This document shows positions 33,295 to 48,307 of a DNA stretch of 64,000 bases, piece after piece. The translations under genes were made by a program, and so were the position numbers. The stretch is from contig CM073324.1 in assembly GCA_037043015.1 (NCBI GenBank), positions 10,871,013-10,935,012 of the forward strand, given 5' to 3'. Each line of letters opens with the position of its first letter. Position 1 is the stretch's first letter. The DNA comes from Bryum argenteum (taxonomy: Eukaryota; Streptophyta; Bryopsida; Bryales; Bryaceae). A model generated the notes under the pieces. That model searched no databases. It saw nothing but the letters and a program-made list of their open reading frames with translations, and had not been told where the DNA came from.

Positions 33295-34548
33295 ATGTTC
33301 AAGAAGTAAGTCATCATCTCATGCCCCTCACTCTCCCCCACTCTGGAATTTGTAGCTGTTGTAGTGCCCCTGTTTCCCCTGTTCACGATGCTCGTGTGCC
33401 CCAGATTCACGTCCGAGGAGGTTACGGGGCAGAATCAAGTGAAGGCCTCCGTGCAACGCAAGATTCGCCAGAACATCGCCGATGAGGTGCGTTTATTTCC
33501 TCCCTTCCCAATTTGTATGCACCTGCTCAATCACTGATTATTGACGTGGGTTGGGGCAGTATCCGGATTTGGAGCCTCTTCTGGATGAAATGCTACCTAA
33601 GAAGTCGCCCCTCATAGTCGCCAAGTGGTGAGTTTCACCGGGCCATAATGTAGGGTTTGCGCTGTGCGATATCGTACGTTGAATTGAGCTCTGAAATTAG
33701 GGCTACATCTGGATCCGTGCACTTGAATTGCCTTAGGGGAGATTATTCTGCACCTGAGTGAATGTGGTGTTTGTGTGGTCAGTCAGAATCATATCAACTT
33801 GGTGGTGGTGAACAACGTGCCGCTCTTCTTCAACGTGCGTGATGGCCCTTACATGCCCACGCTACGGCTTTTGCACCAATGTAAGTGGTATGTTAGGGTT
33901 TCGTTGTAGGTCTTGGTGTGTATGGTGAGTTTCTTGTATTTGAGTGAACTGAGTTGTGCTTTTGCGTGGTCGAAGATCCAGGAATTATGAAGAAGTTCCG
34001 CGTGGACAGAGGAGCGATCAAGTTCGTCCTTGCAGGAGCTAATATCATGTGCCCAGGGTTGACATCTGCTGGAGGTGATTTGGACGCAGAGGTGCCTGTG
34101 GATTCGCCTGTGGTGAGCTCCAGGTCTTTGTGAGTAGCGACAGAATGCTTTTGATTATAAACTTGAACTGAGCCATGATGGTGGATTTGGTTCCCGCAGG
34201 CAATTATGGCAGAAGGCAAGGAACATGCCCTAGCAATTGGATATACGAAGATGTCGGCGAATGACATGTACGCTTTTCTGCCCTAGTGCAATGATCGAGG
34301 CTTTCTTGCCAGTATAGTAAGGATATGAAGAGTGGGGTCTGACGGCGTGGTATTGTGATGTTTCAGTAAGAACATCAACAAGGGAATTGGAGTGGACAAC
34401 ATGCACTACTTGAACGATGGCCTGTGGAAGGTGCTTGGCTGCGATTGCCCTCCCTCATATTTCTCTTTTGTTAAAATAGTGAGCATGGGTGGTTGAAATA
34501 GAGAGCTGATTTGAGGTTTTGCATTTTTTCAGACGTTACATCTGGACT
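33295..34548 (+). CDS. MCTS1: MCTS1/MCT-1 homologue, PUA-domain translation factor
   Basis: Eight exons join in phase to 181 residues, the same length as human MCTS1 as I know it: 33295-33305, 33405-33486, 33560-33627, 33783-33880, 33976-34112, 34200-34267, 34367-34430, 34531-34548. Visible blocks are [57 protein letters not shown] and [20 protein letters not shown]. The PUA domain follows ([49 protein letters not shown]). With DENR it promotes release of tRNA and 40S recycling or reinitiation in other eukaryotes; this is inferred here. The last exon is only six codons including the stop. Exon 1 is just 11 bases, but phase and protein agree. Confidence 0.95.
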
Positions 34549-35673
34549 GAAGATGGGAGGAGGAGCTGTACATGTGCGACTTGGCGATGCAGGTTTCCGA
34601 GGGTCGCCGGTGGTGGGGCAAAACCCTGGATTTACAAGGTGACAGCGGTGGTGTAGTGGATAGCGGAGGAGGGTTAGTCCGGAGGCTTCAGGTCTCAAGG
34701 TTCCTCATATTAGTGGATACAAAGATTTCCTCTCGGTACATCAGCTGTCCATACACTTCACCAGAACAAGTAAACTACCACGTTTTCTACAATTTTCTTT
34801 CAACAATTCTTGTGGACAGACACCTAATTCAGCATATTTGGAAACGCTGGAGTCTAACGTACTGATGATGATCTTTTGGTCTGCAATACTCTATTTCGGA
34901 AGAACTGATTAGAAATTTCATTCTTCTTGAAACACTACTTCTCCGGGCACCCGTAAACGAGTGCTACCAGCGTTTCTCTGAGCCCCATCAGCCATTACAA
35001 TGGGATTTTTTCTTCTGGAATTTTTGATTTGGACCATTTTTGATAATTTTGACTTCAAAAATGGGGCTTGCGGCCCCAAATTACTCTAAAAGCTTCTTGT
35101 TGGCATTTAAAGCTTGTACATCAAAAACAATGAGGGGCTCTTTATCCCTCCTTTACCCTCGAGAAACGCTTGTAGCACTAATCTACAGTGACCCCTATTT
35201 CTCCTTCGTATTGCAAGGGATTAATTTACTTCTTAGCACTTTGCATATTGTGAATTCACAATCGATAGGGTATCAACATAGAATTTGGGCTTTACCAACT
35301 TAAAGGTTTAGTACGGTGCAAGATCTTGTTATGGATCTCCAACCCTTTTTTGGATTCAGACTCATCACCATTATTTAAGAGATCAAACATGCAAGGTTTT
35401 AAGCATCTCGGTTGCTGTAAAATTGATTCAAGTATCAAATCGGGATAACAAGGAGTGATGCTCAGAACATAAATTACTGCAAACCGATTCGAACACTGCC
35501 TCTAAGCAAGAGGCGAAAAAATTCTCCGCGAGGATTCTCCACAGAGTAATCTACAATGTTGCATGCCTCACTCTGTTCGGGAAACTATGTACATGGCTCA
35601 TATAACACTGCGGCGATTCGGTGCGCTCGAATCGAACGCTCCCGCGAAATCACTCCATTCCACAACGTGTTTT
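34549..35673. other. Intergenic region between convergent genes
   Basis: 3' flanks of MCTS1 (+) and the coiled-coil gene (-). No gene, repeat or RNA was recognised. Confidence 0.6.
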
Positions 35674-38600
35674 TCATACCCACCGCTTCCGTTTCACTGC
35701 CGAAGTTCCCTGACCGTCAAGGGACGCTCCACATGCCTCGACACTAGAGCAATCATTGGATTTGAGATTCATGTCTAGTGATGAGGACCTGCGGTGACTG
35801 ACTGCCACAAATCCCTGCACCTTTGAAGTGCTTGTTCGTGGACTGTTGGGATCTGTAGCTTGCTTCTTAGCCTCACCAATGAAAGTCCTACCAGCAGCAA
35901 CCTTCTTCGGTATCGATGTTGCACTTGTGGGGACCTTGCGGGCACTAGTCGCAGTTGATGTTATGGCTCGACGCAAATCTGTCACCAGTCAAGGATCGAA
36001 GAACGTGAGATCGAACTTCATACATGGTGATCGAGGAAACGTAAAAGATGACGACCGTTTGTCTTACCTGATGAGTGGCGTGACTTCGTTCGTGGGAGTG
36101 TCCGAGTATACAAAGAGCCAGATTTCCGGTACCTCGAATCATCACCTGAGCTACAGTACTCGCTTCCCAAGCGGCTTTCCACTTCTGTTTCCGAGAATGC
36201 CAGCGAGTTCACGGAGCAGTCATCACCAATTGTTGACCCTGGCGGAGACGAGTACTCCTGCTCTGATCTACCATCATCCGTGAGCTCCTCATGTTTCTGC
36301 ATGCTCATGTAATGCAGGTTCTTGGAGTGACCCTTACAGCGTCCCATATATTCAAGGATAGGATCGTTTCGAGCATACTTCTCGGAAAATCTTTGCTTTT
36401 GCGAAGCTCCATACCCATTGCTCGCAGATGGACTGCCTGACGAAGTTGAATTCCGTCGAGCTCGAGGTACTACGACTGAAGATTGGTGTCCTCTAGAAAC
36501 TTGCACCTTCAGTCCCACAACATGCACATATTACAAAATGAGTGTGATAGCAAATGTCGGCATCAAAAGCTACGGATCTGTCGGTACCTTAGACTCCAGG
36601 GAATGAATATCCTGCCTCAGAAACGATAACGTGCAGTCCTTCTGCTTGCAGAGCTCCTCGAGTATTGCTAACCTCTAATCAACACATAGCCACGGCCTCT
36701 AGTCAGTGCAAGTCACCTCCAACAGAGAGCGCACTTCCATTTTTGCGATCGAAGGTTTTTCTATTGTAATGAGCAATATAATGTAAGCTTTTTGTGCTAC
36801 TTATGCTGAGCGAGAATGAGAGCAGCAGAAAAGGCTCACGTCGGCAGTTGCGGCTTTGGTGGTTTCAGCAGCAGCCAGTTGTTCGTCGAGTTCGGCATTC
36901 CGTCTCTGATGATCATCCTTAAGCTCTTCCATTGCTTTGAGTTGGCTATCCATCAAGGCCTACCAAGTCGGGAAATTGGTCACACCGTTGTTCTTTCCAC
37001 ACTATTTAACTAGAATAGCAAATGAATGCATAGCGTTTCATTTCTTACCTCGGGTTCATCAATCGTCATGAGTAAGTTACTCTTGGTTTTAGATTCGATG
37101 TGAAACTTGGTTTTTTTCTGGCCAGCTGCTCTCTCCCAGTAAATAGCTCCATAACCATTCGGAGATGCTATAGGACACAGAATACTTTCCTCTTTAATCT
37201 TTCTTGTTTTACTCTTTCTTTTTAGATTCTGTAGAACACATGGGGGACTAAATTCCATTTACACCGGTGTCCTGAAGCATTAATATAAACCTGAATATAT
37301 GCTTACCTGTTGGCCTGTCTTCAGGTCTGCAACTTCCACCTCTTTTGCTTGGAGCTCTCTTATCAACTCAGCGACATCGTCACAATCTTTAACCTGTCAA
37401 TAAACCATCACTTGGAGTCAGCTCAAAGCAAAACGAAAGTCCTGGCACAAAGCTCGCAATTAGAGTGAGTGAGTGTGTGTACCTGATTCTCCACTTCATG
37501 CTTGGTACATTCCGAAAGCCTGCTGGAGCTCTCCTTGCTATCACATCCAGTAACGTCTTGTTCTAGCTTTTTCATCTGCCGTTCCATAACGGCAACCTGG
37601 AACCATAGTGAGCACATGTGGTTCTTTTCAAAATTTTGCGCTACTTGCAAGTTAAATGACAATGCGCGATGTTAAATTTTCATTACTAGCTGCTCTTTTC
37701 ATCTGGGTTAGTACGAAGTGCTCATGATTAAATTATCAGAAGTTGAGGCTACGTACTTTAGCTGCCGCCTTGTCCAACTCTCTTATCAACTGGTCTGTTA
37801 TTTCGGCTGCAGAGTTCTTTGGGCAGGCGAGTGATCCCAATGTTACATCATCATGCGCACTGCAACATCGTGGACATGCGGAAGTATTCGACGTTTCCTC
37901 AGAAGTCGTCGAGCTCCATTTCTGTGGACTCATCCTCTCGGATGGCACTTTGGCACCGTAATTCATCTCCAAGTATCGTCTCCACGCAGCTATGCTTTCT
38001 TCAATTTTAGAGATATCACTCCAGGTACTAGCTCCCTGGCATCGGTAGACTTCATTGGTCAGTAAAATACCTGAATGGAAGATGCTTCAGAAAGGAAGGA
38101 GTCCTACTCTAAGGAATGGATCATCCTCCAGACCTGCGTTTCATTGAGGTAAGTGTCGAACTCTGAGGGGGAGAGGCTGAGTGCTGCTAAGGCCTTGGGC
38201 ACCGACGCATTCCAGCAGCTCGCAACTCCCAAATGCATCGATGCTATTTGAGTTTTCGCATCCTCCACGCTTGTGTCCAATGCAGCCATGACCAGAGAGG
38301 CCTCCTTATCCAGGACTGTCAGCATTCGCTCCTGAAGAGGATCATGGGTGTGAAAAGATGGCACCACACATAAGAAGGCTCGTTTCGTAGGACTACTATT
38401 CAGTGGCTCTTACCCTGAGATCAAGCACCACCGCTGCACACACTGCTCGCATCGCTTTATGTTCCTTGTTCTCATTCGGCTGATAAACCCTCCAATTGCT
38501 GATATCTACCTGCAGGCAGCTCGCACTCGTCATGTTGTGTTCGGGATTTGGAAGCAATACGCCAAGCACTTGAATTTTGATGTACCTGGATGGGTGGGGA

Positions 38601-39813
38601 TGCGGCAGTGTCACGGTTGGCAAACGATGACCGCAGGACTGTCCACTCGAAGGAGCCTTGCACTGCGGGATTACACACTGAGAACATGGAATTGGTGCGC
38701 TCAGGTGTGGAGATGTCGTAGAAGTCCTGCGAGGTTTCCACCATGGGGTTCACATACCATTTGGCTTCCTCCTTCGCCCACGCTTCGTCACCTGCAGGGA
38801 ACGAGTTGCAGCTGAAGACGGATTCCCCTTTGCAAGGCGTCACGTCAGTGCTGGGGCCATTCTCCCTCACAGGGCTGTCCCGCCTCTCATCAGGCTTTGA
38901 GGAGCTCCATGCATCATGTAGATCCAGTTTCACTTTCGTACTGCACGCATCCAAACAGCGCTCCCGCGTTGCCGTTACTACGGGTGTCTTCGGACTACTC
39001 CTGGCAGCCATTCGTGCATTCGTGCTGCTTTGCTTGCAAAGATCATTCAGTTGTTGTTTGAGTGCAATCAGCTCAGTTTCCTAGAAAAGAGCACCCAACA
39101 TCGGTTAATGTGCCTGTCGCAATTTGACTGAATTCGATCAGAAGGATTGGGGGCGAGTAGAAAGAATGAATGGGTAAGAAGGTCAATGGCGATACCCGAG
39201 TTTCGACAGTTTTGCGAAGCAGGTCGATCTCTTCTCTGTTCCTGTGTTTGGCTGAAGCGGCCGCGGCGGCTGAGACCGCAACGATCAAGACGCGCTGCAT
39301 GGGTGCGAAGTCTTCCCAAGCCTTGGCTTCCTCGCAGCCCAGTCCGCCACCAATGCTGGAGGCGCTGGTGGCGAGCTCTCCATTGATAAGGCGCCCGTCC
39401 AAGGAGATGTAAGCAAACTTTCCTGTGGAGTCATCAGCCGTCAGCTTCTCTGGCAATACATCGCCGAGCCGATTCATCAATGTGGGACCAACGGAGATGT
39501 CGTCCAGCTGCTTGGCATCCCGTCTCCCGTCCTCGCAAGCCTCCTTCCACGCATCCTCGAAATCCTTCCGTCGCACAGCCTCGTCGCCGAAATTGCGAGG
39601 AGAAGGGAGCCGCTCTGGTTCTGCGCACTTGAATCTCCGGTGAGGCGGGTGCTTGAGGCTCTGTTTCCGGAAGTCGGACTCCTCCGCGAAAGTTGCGAGG
39701 CCATCGTACAGCGTCTCGTTCACCAGGCTTGGCTTCTTATCCGGCACTCGGCGTCGATTCACCATCAAGTGCATCATCTTCATCCAAGGCGTCCGCTCTA
39801 CGCTTCTTGACAT
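35674..39813 (-). CDS. Plant coiled-coil protein of unknown function, 945 residues
   Basis: Eleven exons join in phase: 39196-39813, 38586-39080, 38414-38509, 38134-38331, 37757-38035, 37483-37596, 37307-37393, 36840-36959, 36588-36674, 36068-36506, 35674-35978. The N-terminal third has conserved-looking segments: NETLYDGLATFAEESDFRK; an AWEDFAPMQRVLIVAVSAAA helix followed by an EEIDLLRKTVE coiled coil; and ETELIALKQQLNDLC. A middle region of heptad-like helices follows (AVMERQMKKLEQDV, ELIRELQAKEVEVADLK, MDSQLKAMEELKDDHQRRNAELDEQ, LEELCKQKD). The C-terminus is Ser-rich, basic and probably disordered. The helix plus coiled-coil block resembles uncharacterised plant proteins I have seen, but I cannot name the family. 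No signal peptide, membrane segment or enzyme motif was seen. Confidence 0.8.
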
Positions 39814-42274
39814 CGCCGCTGCTACCTGAAATTTTCCTTCCCACTGATCAATGTCAATTTAGCTCGAATTCTAGCTCTCATACAAACCTCCTCACATTAC
39901 ACCCAAACCCCATCGTCACTGCCCCAGCTCGATGAGGTTTAAGCAAGTCTTTTATGATCGACTCAATTTTGTTCCGTTACAGCGGCTTTTACAAGCACAA
40001 CTTTGCACACTTCGATGACTGGCTAAATTGTCAAAAACCTGCTGATGCTCTCCGTCGTCATGACTATTGAGCCAGCTCAATGCACATTGGAAGAACAAGA
40101 GCACAATTGCCATCACAGAAACTTATTAGAGCAGCCAGGAAAGGAACGATAGACTGCAACCTGATGAAGCTTCAGAGCTTGATCGAGCGAGGTTCCGCAT
40201 CAAAGCCCAATTAACGCAGACATGGAGAACGGCTCATCATCTCCAACGATTGAGAAACTTCGAGCTAGAAGAAGCTGCAGCGGGACGTTTCCAGCTGCTA
40301 CACGAGGCACACTCGATCAGAATAACTACCATAGTGATTCACGTAAGGCGAAGCTGACAGATCATCAGCAGGGAGCTCGGAAACAGGCACTCAGAGTGTG
40401 GCCCCAAATATGCATGCCAAGAAGATTGTCTTTCAGTGACGAACAACTGCAAAGAACGAATTACGCCACAGTTTCACTGCGTAATCCCCAAGTAGGTAAC
40501 GTCCGGGTCCTGTGCTAAGTAATAAGCCCTTCCTGGATCGACGGTCATAACCGTTACGGGCATGAACAGCGAAATTGTGAAACATCATATTGCAGTTACT
40601 GTTTCCGCAACGTCTCTACGTGCTGCAGCTTCATGTTCCGTGCACACTGATTCGCAGCTCCCAAAATACAACAACAGTTAACTTAATACTTCTCCAGGTA
40701 ATGATTCCTCTTACACTTTTGTTTCCATCTTCGATCGTTTTCACAACTTGTCTGGGAATCTGTGGGGAGCTCAATAGCTGGCTGACCGCACCCAGCATTG
40801 AAGTGGGTCAACTGCAATTAAGGCATGGCCTCATGGATCCACTTTCCAGTCGATAAATAAACCCGCCTTGCTATTCATAGAATGGGAAGCATTACGACCT
40901 TCCTGCACATAAATAGCATTGCATTCAAGCTCCCACGTTCTGGAGCTGAAGATCGAGTACGGTGTTACGGACCAGCTTGTGAGGAATATGCTGCTGTAAT
41001 ATGAATCATCTGCACTTTTATTGCTCCTCTTCGATTTGCAATGAGAATTTCATTCAATGCCGGTTGCTAATAGTAAGAAGTTCAGCTTTGGATTAGGACC
41101 ATGAACTAGTGTTAATGAATGTGAGGAAGGTCGACACAATTCCGCAATGTAGGTGGAGAAAGGCACGGGATGAGATTGCTTGCTTTGGAAGTGTCCACAC
41201 GGCATCTGTAATTCCATTGGAAGTCGTCAACTATTTATTCTTTATTTTTCGCAATAATTTTGTAAGAAAAAAAAAAAAATGATATTCTTGGGTATGTTGA
41301 AACTTGAAAAAAAAAGGAGGTTTATGAGCAATTAGGGTTGAGTTGCCAAACTTTTTCATCAATTTAAGTAGAGATTGTAATTGTTTCTTCACTCAAATAA
41401 AAATTGATGAGATTAAGCTTGTGTGTATTTGAATTTTCACGATTGATTGTTGATTGACAGATCACCCATAAATCTTATCATGCCCCTCTTCAAATCTAAG
41501 GGTCTAACTTGAGACATATTTTTGCTTATTTTAGTTAGTACTTTAGGTGAAACAACACGTTCCAAATTTAACCTTTACCCTTTCTTAGTTGATTGCTTGA
41601 ATATTATTGATTATATATAACTAACAACATACAACACATTCATTAATACAATAGTCAATAAATTGGAATCAAACATTCTGCAATAAATGTTTTCTAAGAC
41701 CTTGAATAAATCAAATTAAAAGTCAAAAGTGTGACTCAACCTATAACGACATCACTTACTTTCTTGATATTCCAAAATAAATTGTCATGTGTTACTAGTA
41801 TAGGTTCATCAACCTTGATATAGGCTTGTTCTAGTTTTGAAGAAGTAAATTATTCGAGAATACAAGACTTAAGTTGTTGACAATATACCTACAAACTATG
41901 CTCTTTTTGATCCCTATTTAAGTTCTTTACTTTTAATTTATAATGTGATTTAATTTTAAGTTGTGATATGCTACCACGATTGAGACTTCTATTAAGAGAT
42001 TTTAAAACACTTATGGCATATATGATTTTCTATTCAAATATGAAACATTCTTCGTTGAAAGCTCATGTAAGACCCTTGTCACTTTGTTGCAGATTCAGGA
42101 CATGTACAGCTTTCATGTGCCACAACCTTTGTAAAATCCACCAAAGTGTTGGTTATGTAAACCATACCTCATCACTTCTACCACCATGTTGGCTCTTCTT
42201 TAGGTGGAATATTACCGTAACATGGATTCAAAGATATTGGCATTTGCATAGAAATCACTTAAAGTTAAAAGAAA
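39814..42274. other. Intergenic region
   Basis: Contains the leader of the coiled-coil gene and, past about 41200, AT-rich DNA with nothing recognised. A 98-codon open frame starts at ATG 40222 and ends near 40518. It has no domain, no clear splice continuation and no repeat, so it is listed separately only as a candidate. Confidence 0.5.
40222..40518 (+). CDS. Uncertain small open frame
   Basis: 98 residues, starting MENGSSSPTIEKLRARRSCS, basic and Ser-rich, with no recognised domain. It lies upstream of and divergent from the coiled-coil gene. Base composition is coding-like, but a frame of this length may be chance. I cannot say whether it is translated. Confidence 0.2.
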   Translation: MENGSSSPTIEKLRARRSCSGTFPAATRGTLDQNNYHSDSRKAKLTDHQQGARKQALRVWPQICMPRRLSFSDEQLQRTNYATVSLRNPQVGNVRVLC

Positions 42275-43777
42275 ATGCCGCAGAAAAGATCAAAATGGAA
42301 AGAAAAAGATGTGAGTTATAATTGTGAACTAAAACATTTGTATTTGCAAGTTTTATCCACACATCAATAATAACAATTGACATGGATATTTTGTTGGATC
42401 TCACAGATTGCATGGGATGGTCTTCCTCCACGCCGTAGTTTTCGGTTAATGGCAGTGGCAGCTTCTACTTGCAACCATTCTCCTCTATCAATCAGAAATT
42501 CATCATCTTTATCAAATCGATCACCATCACCAAGTTTGTCACCACCACCAAGAAGTCCAACACCTCTAGTTTCACATGCAAGGTCTCCATCTCCATATTT
42601 TTTGCTGCCCCATTCTCCCGATATTAACGAAGATTTACAAAATAGTCAAAATCAAGCGACTGAACAAATCAACCACGCACAAGATCAAGATCTAAATAAG
42701 ATAGCTTCAAGGTGCGAAGAACTAAAGGAGAGCAAACTTTGTAAGGAACAACATATTATAGAAGAAGAAAGAAGTATTGAGGAGTTATCATGGCCTCCTG
42801 AGATGTTACATCAACCTCTTTCCCCCAATCAAGAAATAGAGCACAAACAACATGAAGGTTTACAAATCATCAAAGATGAAGAAGATGTTGAAGTAGTCAA
42901 TGTCAATGAAGCATTTGATTCTATTCATACAGCAAACGCTCGTAATGAATTTGAGGAACAAAACGGATGGTTCTACAATAAGCCAATGTTAACTTCTAAT
43001 GATGTTGTTGTGCCAAATGTTACCTCTGTGGCTCACTTTAGAGGCCGTAAAACCATTGATGATTTTGTAAATGATTGGAAAAAGGCACAATGGCCTAAGG
43101 AAGAATTTTTGGGAAAAGAAGTAAAAAGGGAATTTGAGGAACTTGATGATATTGGAGTTTTTTGCGAAATTGAGAGGTTCAAAAATGAAATCTCCAACTT
43201 TGGCAATGAAAGAGATTTCTCAGCGCCAAGCTCAAAATATCTTATGCAAAATATTCAGAAAGAATCTGAAATGGATGGCACTGAGGACCCTAAGTCCATC
43301 AATATCTTAGAGAATGATTGTGATTGGAACCCAAAAGATATCACATATGACCATGAATTGCAAGAGTTTATTGAAGCCGTAGAATCAAATGTATTTTGGC
43401 GTTTCTTTCCAAAGTTCATGCAGTTTTTTGAAATGTTTTGGCCACACCATGTTCTACAAGCAATTGTTATGGAAACAAATCGATATGCTACAGTAGAAAA
43501 TGCCCACGGAAATACAATAGGAGGTTCGGGATGGGAGCCTTTTACTATACCAGAGTTCAAGGTGTTTTTAGCAACTATTTTATACGTAGGCATGAAACTC
43601 AAGCAAAATATCAAATCATGTTCACACAAAGAAGGTATCTCTATCTTAATTGATTTATTGCATTTGTTAGGATGCCCCTTTGTTGTGTGTTTGAATGATC
43701 ATGTGTTACACTCGCCAAACAACATCTTTATGATTCAATATTCTCAAATATTATATACCTTCAATAATGGAAACTAA
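42275..43777 (+). CDS. Truncated piggyBac-derived gene with Ser/Pro-rich N-terminus
   Basis: Probable exons 42275-42310 (MPQKRSKWKEKD) and 42407-43777 join in phase across a 96-base intron to 468 residues. A Ser/Pro-rich segment (SPSPSLSPPPRSPTP, residues about 38-70) is followed by a long acidic, coiled-coil-prone region. About residues 335-430 match the N-terminal part of the piggyBac transposase domain (FFEMFWPHHVLQAIVMETNR, GGSGWEPFTIPEFKVFLATI). The same order is found in the transposase pseudogene at 22712-25874 (LRRICRQTNLYATS, WTPLVVPELRAWFG). The frame then ends without the DDD catalytic region or the cysteine cluster, and neither was found in the next 1 kb. It could be a decayed copy or a domesticated DNA-binding remnant. 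No TTAA ends were located. Confidence 0.6.
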
Positions 43778-45399
43778 TGTGCAATATCATATGTCATGTG
43801 GATCTCCTACGATATAGAGGGTGTGCTATTTATAGTGTATATTAGCAATCCTGGTTGTTAGCAATTTCTTTGTTATGACCGTGATTTTTGTGATTCTATA
43901 AAGAGATTACTTCCTACCACCAATGGTTGCTCATCTCATCTATAACATATCTCTATGAACTCAATAAGGTCCAAAGTTTCATGAGGAGTAGTATATAATG
44001 GTCTCCTTGCCAAAAATTGTGGTGTAATGTGATAAACAGATGAACATGACATGGAAATCAAGAAGTCCCCTAGATCAACATTCAATGTTGCCAACCAATC
44101 CAACCGAGGGCGGGGGAGAGGGCGGGGCCGTGGCCGAGGACAAGGGCGAGGACGAGGACGAGGGCGTGGACGAGGGCGTGGACGAGGGCAAAGAAGCCAA
44201 ACTAGTGAATATACTTGTTGATGTTCAAGCATTCAAACCTTTTTTTTAACTAGTATGATATTCACATAATTATTGAAAATGTATTGTTGAGTAGGGTCAA
44301 CACATATTGTTAGGACCGGTGGGAAAGGGACATTGATCAAAGAAGATGCCTCCTCAAAGTTTCGGCTTGTCATTCAAAATGACTAAATTCAATATTCGCA
44401 ACACTTTGTCGCCCAATATTAGACTACTAGACCCTGAGCCAACAAATCGTTGAATGGACGGTGTTGGTAAGGTTGTTCGGGAACATAGCACACCTTGGTT
44501 AAGAGAAGTAAAATCAAAAGGGGGAATGGGTCATTCAAGAATTCTTAGAGCTACACATAACTTCAAATGTAATCTTCAATCTATTATGAGATCATATAAT
44601 TGCAACAGGTTCTTAACCCCGAATATCTTGATTCATTGGGTTCATTTGAGATACATAATCTACTTACAACAACATATTTTTTGCATGGCATTACGCAACC
44701 TACTTTGCATGAATGTTGATTACCCAACCTTAAGATCTTAGAGTTGACTATTAAAGTGGAATACAGGTTCAGAGAAAATGACAATGCTTAAAAAAGCATG
44801 AGGTATTATCACACTTCTGAGCATCCACCACAGCAGACAAAAGAGTTCCCTGAATAGAACAATCTTCAATAGTATGAAAATTTAATACTAGAGTATCTTC
44901 CATCACCTTCAAATTCCCAAAACTCATGATGTGAGTCACCCACAACCAACTGAACGAGTACTTGGTGGTAGGCCTCGGTTATATGGAAGTGGCCCACAAA
45001 CTCAAACGTAATTTCTCAAATGACCGCTCAACACACACAGGAGGCGTAGTATAAATTGTGTCATTCCGTGTTGCACTATAATTACAAATGAGGTCCCAGT
45101 AAGGACCAGTTTGTGCAAGAACATGGAAAAACACCCCATGCGGCTGGAGGGAGGGACAGGGGGAGCAAGACAATCCAAGAAAGCTTATGGTATAGCTAGC
45201 TAACTATCACGCTTCTCATAGCCGAATACCTGCCGCAGTGACATCAACATGTTTTACATCAAAACCTGAGCCGCTCTCCCTACTGTCTATCTCCCTACAG
45301 CGACTCTAAAAATTGGATAGAACAAATCCAGCACTAATGAGGAATGAAGGAACTCGGACCACCAAGAGATGCACACTTTCGCGGATTCTGTGATCATGT
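43778..45399. other. Intergenic region with a GGGCGNGGACGA-type low-complexity stretch
   Basis: 44105-44200 is an imperfect GGGCGAGGACGA repeat. It gives Arg-Gly, Glu-Asp or Arg-Pro frames depending on strand. It may be the decayed tail of the piggyBac-derived copy. The rest shows nothing. Confidence 0.5.
44105..44200 (+). repeat. GGGCGWGGACGA hexamer-like low-complexity repeat
   Basis: About 95 bases of GGGCGAGGACGAGGACGAGG-type sequence. One forward frame would read as repeated Arg-Gly, but it is not connected to a supported gene. Confidence 0.8.

Positions 45400-48307
<2,908 letters not shown>

Noticed and set aside
43936..44232. Arg-Pro repeat protein on the minus strand
   Set aside because: It is a translation of a simple hexamer-like repeat with no other support.
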